DNA from: an uncultured Christensenellaceae bacterium
Lineage (GTDB): Bacteria; Bacillota; Clostridia; Christensenellales; UBA3700
Reading direction: 5' to 3'
Length of the DNA: 64,000 nt
NCBI GenBank assembly: GCA_944380285.1
Contig: CALWGZ010000009.1
Span: 23,728 to 87,727 of the forward strand
Below the pieces are notes generated by a model. That model saw only the letters and a program-made list of their open reading frames with translations. It was not told the origin of the DNA and ran no database searches. Below, one piece after another: positions 63,474 to 64,000 of this stretch; the stretch's first letter is position 1; each line of letters starts with the position of its first letter. A program made the position numbers and the translations under genes.

Positions 63474-63755
63474 ATGAACAAAACACGCATTGCATCCGCG
63501 GCGTTTGCCGCGATCGTCGTACTTGCGCTGTTGACGTGTTTTTGTGCATGTACGCAGGCGCAGGAACTGCCCGATTGGGCGTTCGATCCTCTCTATGCCG
63601 CCGATGCCTCGCGCGCCGAGGGCAGCGACGTGAGAGTGATGTCCGTCAATATGCTCGTGCATATGGAGTCGTGGGGAGGCGAGCCGTTTTTCCGCTACGG
63701 CGAAGAGCTCGCGATGACCGACCACTATCCTGTTTTTTGCGACTTCGCGCTTTAA
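63474..63755 (+). pseudogene. Collapsed endonuclease/exonuclease/phosphatase (EEP) family gene
   Basis: A 93-codon frame. It begins with a lipoprotein-like signal (FAAIVVLALLTCFCAC), then DVRVMSVNMLVHMESWGGEP, whose RVMSVNM is the first strand of EEP hydrolases (usually R.msyNi), and ends with MTDHYPVFCDFAL, the conserved last motif (SDHyPv). The whole core of about 200 residues with the catalytic Glu, Asn and the first His is missing, and the joint is in frame. It looks like a gene shortened by an internal deletion. No catalysis is expected. The frame has no good ribosome site of its own. Confidence 0.6.
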
Positions 63756-63784
63756 TGCGCGCGAATCATAATATATCGTCGTGC

Positions 63785-63811
63785 AAAGGACGCCGCCCGG
63801 CGTCCTTTTTT
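63785..63811 (+). terminator. Intrinsic terminator behind the EEP remnant
   Basis: GGACGCC-gccc-GGCGTCC followed by TTTTTT. Confidence 0.88.
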
Positions 63812-63851
63812 CGAAAACGCAAAGAAAATTTGCGATATCCCGTGCGATCGG

Positions 63852-63929
63852 TTGCATTTTGCGACAAAAGAGGCTATAATCTTTTTCGCAAGGTTAGTGT
63901 ATGCTAACCAACAGTTAGTCAAGGCTAAC
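63852..63929 (+). promoter_or_regulatory. Promoter with two tandem palindromic operators
   Basis: TTGCAT (63852-63857), 17 bases, TATAAT (63875-63880). Just after the expected start lie GGTTAG-n6-CTAACC (63892-63909) and GTTAG-n6-CTAAC (63914-63929), whose centres are 21 bases apart, two turns of the helix. Half sites of the form GGTTAG / CTAACC resemble those of DtxR/IdeR-type metal-dependent repressors, but the regulator is not known. Confidence 0.7.
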
Positions 63930-63951
63930 AAAACCGTTCGGCGAGGCGCGT

Positions 63952-64000
63952 ATGGAAAAGCAAAAAGATCTCGAAATCGTGGAGTTGATGATCGCGATGT
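63952..64000 (+). CDS. Start of a gene cut by the window edge
   Basis: ATG at 63952 with GAGG upstream opens a frame for at least 16 residues (MEKQKDLEIVELMIAM). It is too short to assign. It is controlled by the promoter with tandem operators at 63852-63929. Confidence 0.6.
   Translation, partial: MEKQKDLEIVELMIAM

Overview
The window looks like a chromosomal segment of an uncultured member of the Bacillota, most likely a gut Clostridia / Christensenellales-type lineage. The core genes (NfeD-FloA, ThiN, RadC, CdaA, Veg, a DbpA-type helicase, an L15-like membrane protein) are of Firmicutes type. They are GC-rich and have sigma-A promoters with TTGACA/TATAAT boxes. Three stretches are clearly more AT-rich and hold accessory, defence-type genes. 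No replication, ribosomal or prophage structural genes are present.

Layout. 1-8168: a decayed transposase followed by a two-gene operon, a 915-aa protein of unknown fold and a 1609-aa DEAH helicase with a DUF1998-type C-terminus. I read this pair as a Druantia type III-like (DruH-DruE) defence system. 8241-24845: core genes, almost all on the plus strand in tightly overlapping runs: nfeD-floA, a thioesterase, an iron-type alcohol dehydrogenase with thiN, a HAD phosphatase and a large membrane protein, a GH20 hexosaminidase, a CtpE-like P-type ATPase, radC, a YgjP-like metallopeptidase, small membrane proteins, a GNAT and an SdpI-like protein. 24846-26763: a second accessory zone with a three-repeat relict CRISPR array (no cas genes), a candidate minus-strand small RNA, a two-gene module (three-TM protein plus ThsB/DUF1863-like TIR protein) behind a palindromic operator, and tRNA-Ala(GGC). 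27114-34091: a restriction-modification island. It holds a split adenine methyltransferase, a GIY-YIG/helicase/methyltransferase fusion interrupted at a G10 tract (probable phase variation, currently OFF), then a TcmP plus radical SAM pair.

34117-38771 carries leuB-leuD-leuC on the minus strand behind an SH3-type envelope protein. 38839-43413 is an anaerobic glycerol catabolism operon (two FAD oxidoreductases, DUF1667, glpK). 43709-47170 holds cdaA, a DUF1015 gene and an aspartate kinase. 47178-54066 holds a beta-helix protein, an acyltransferase-like gene, an SDR, a DEAD-box helicase, veg and a lipoprotein. 54104-58547 is a sugar module (NahK-like kinase, GalE, CapD/FlaA1-like dehydratase). 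58575-61559 holds an RsmF-like methyltransferase, a PHP phosphatase and ung. The end has a lipoprotein, a collapsed endonuclease/exonuclease/phosphatase gene and, at the edge, a promoter with two tandem palindromes in front of a gene cut by the window.

A genome-style trait stands out. At least seven genes have a good -35/-10 pair whose -10 ends exactly 6 or 7 bases before the start codon, with no Shine-Dalgarno site. This points to frequent leaderless transcription, which is unusual for this phylum. All functional statements come from reading motifs by eye; no database search was run.
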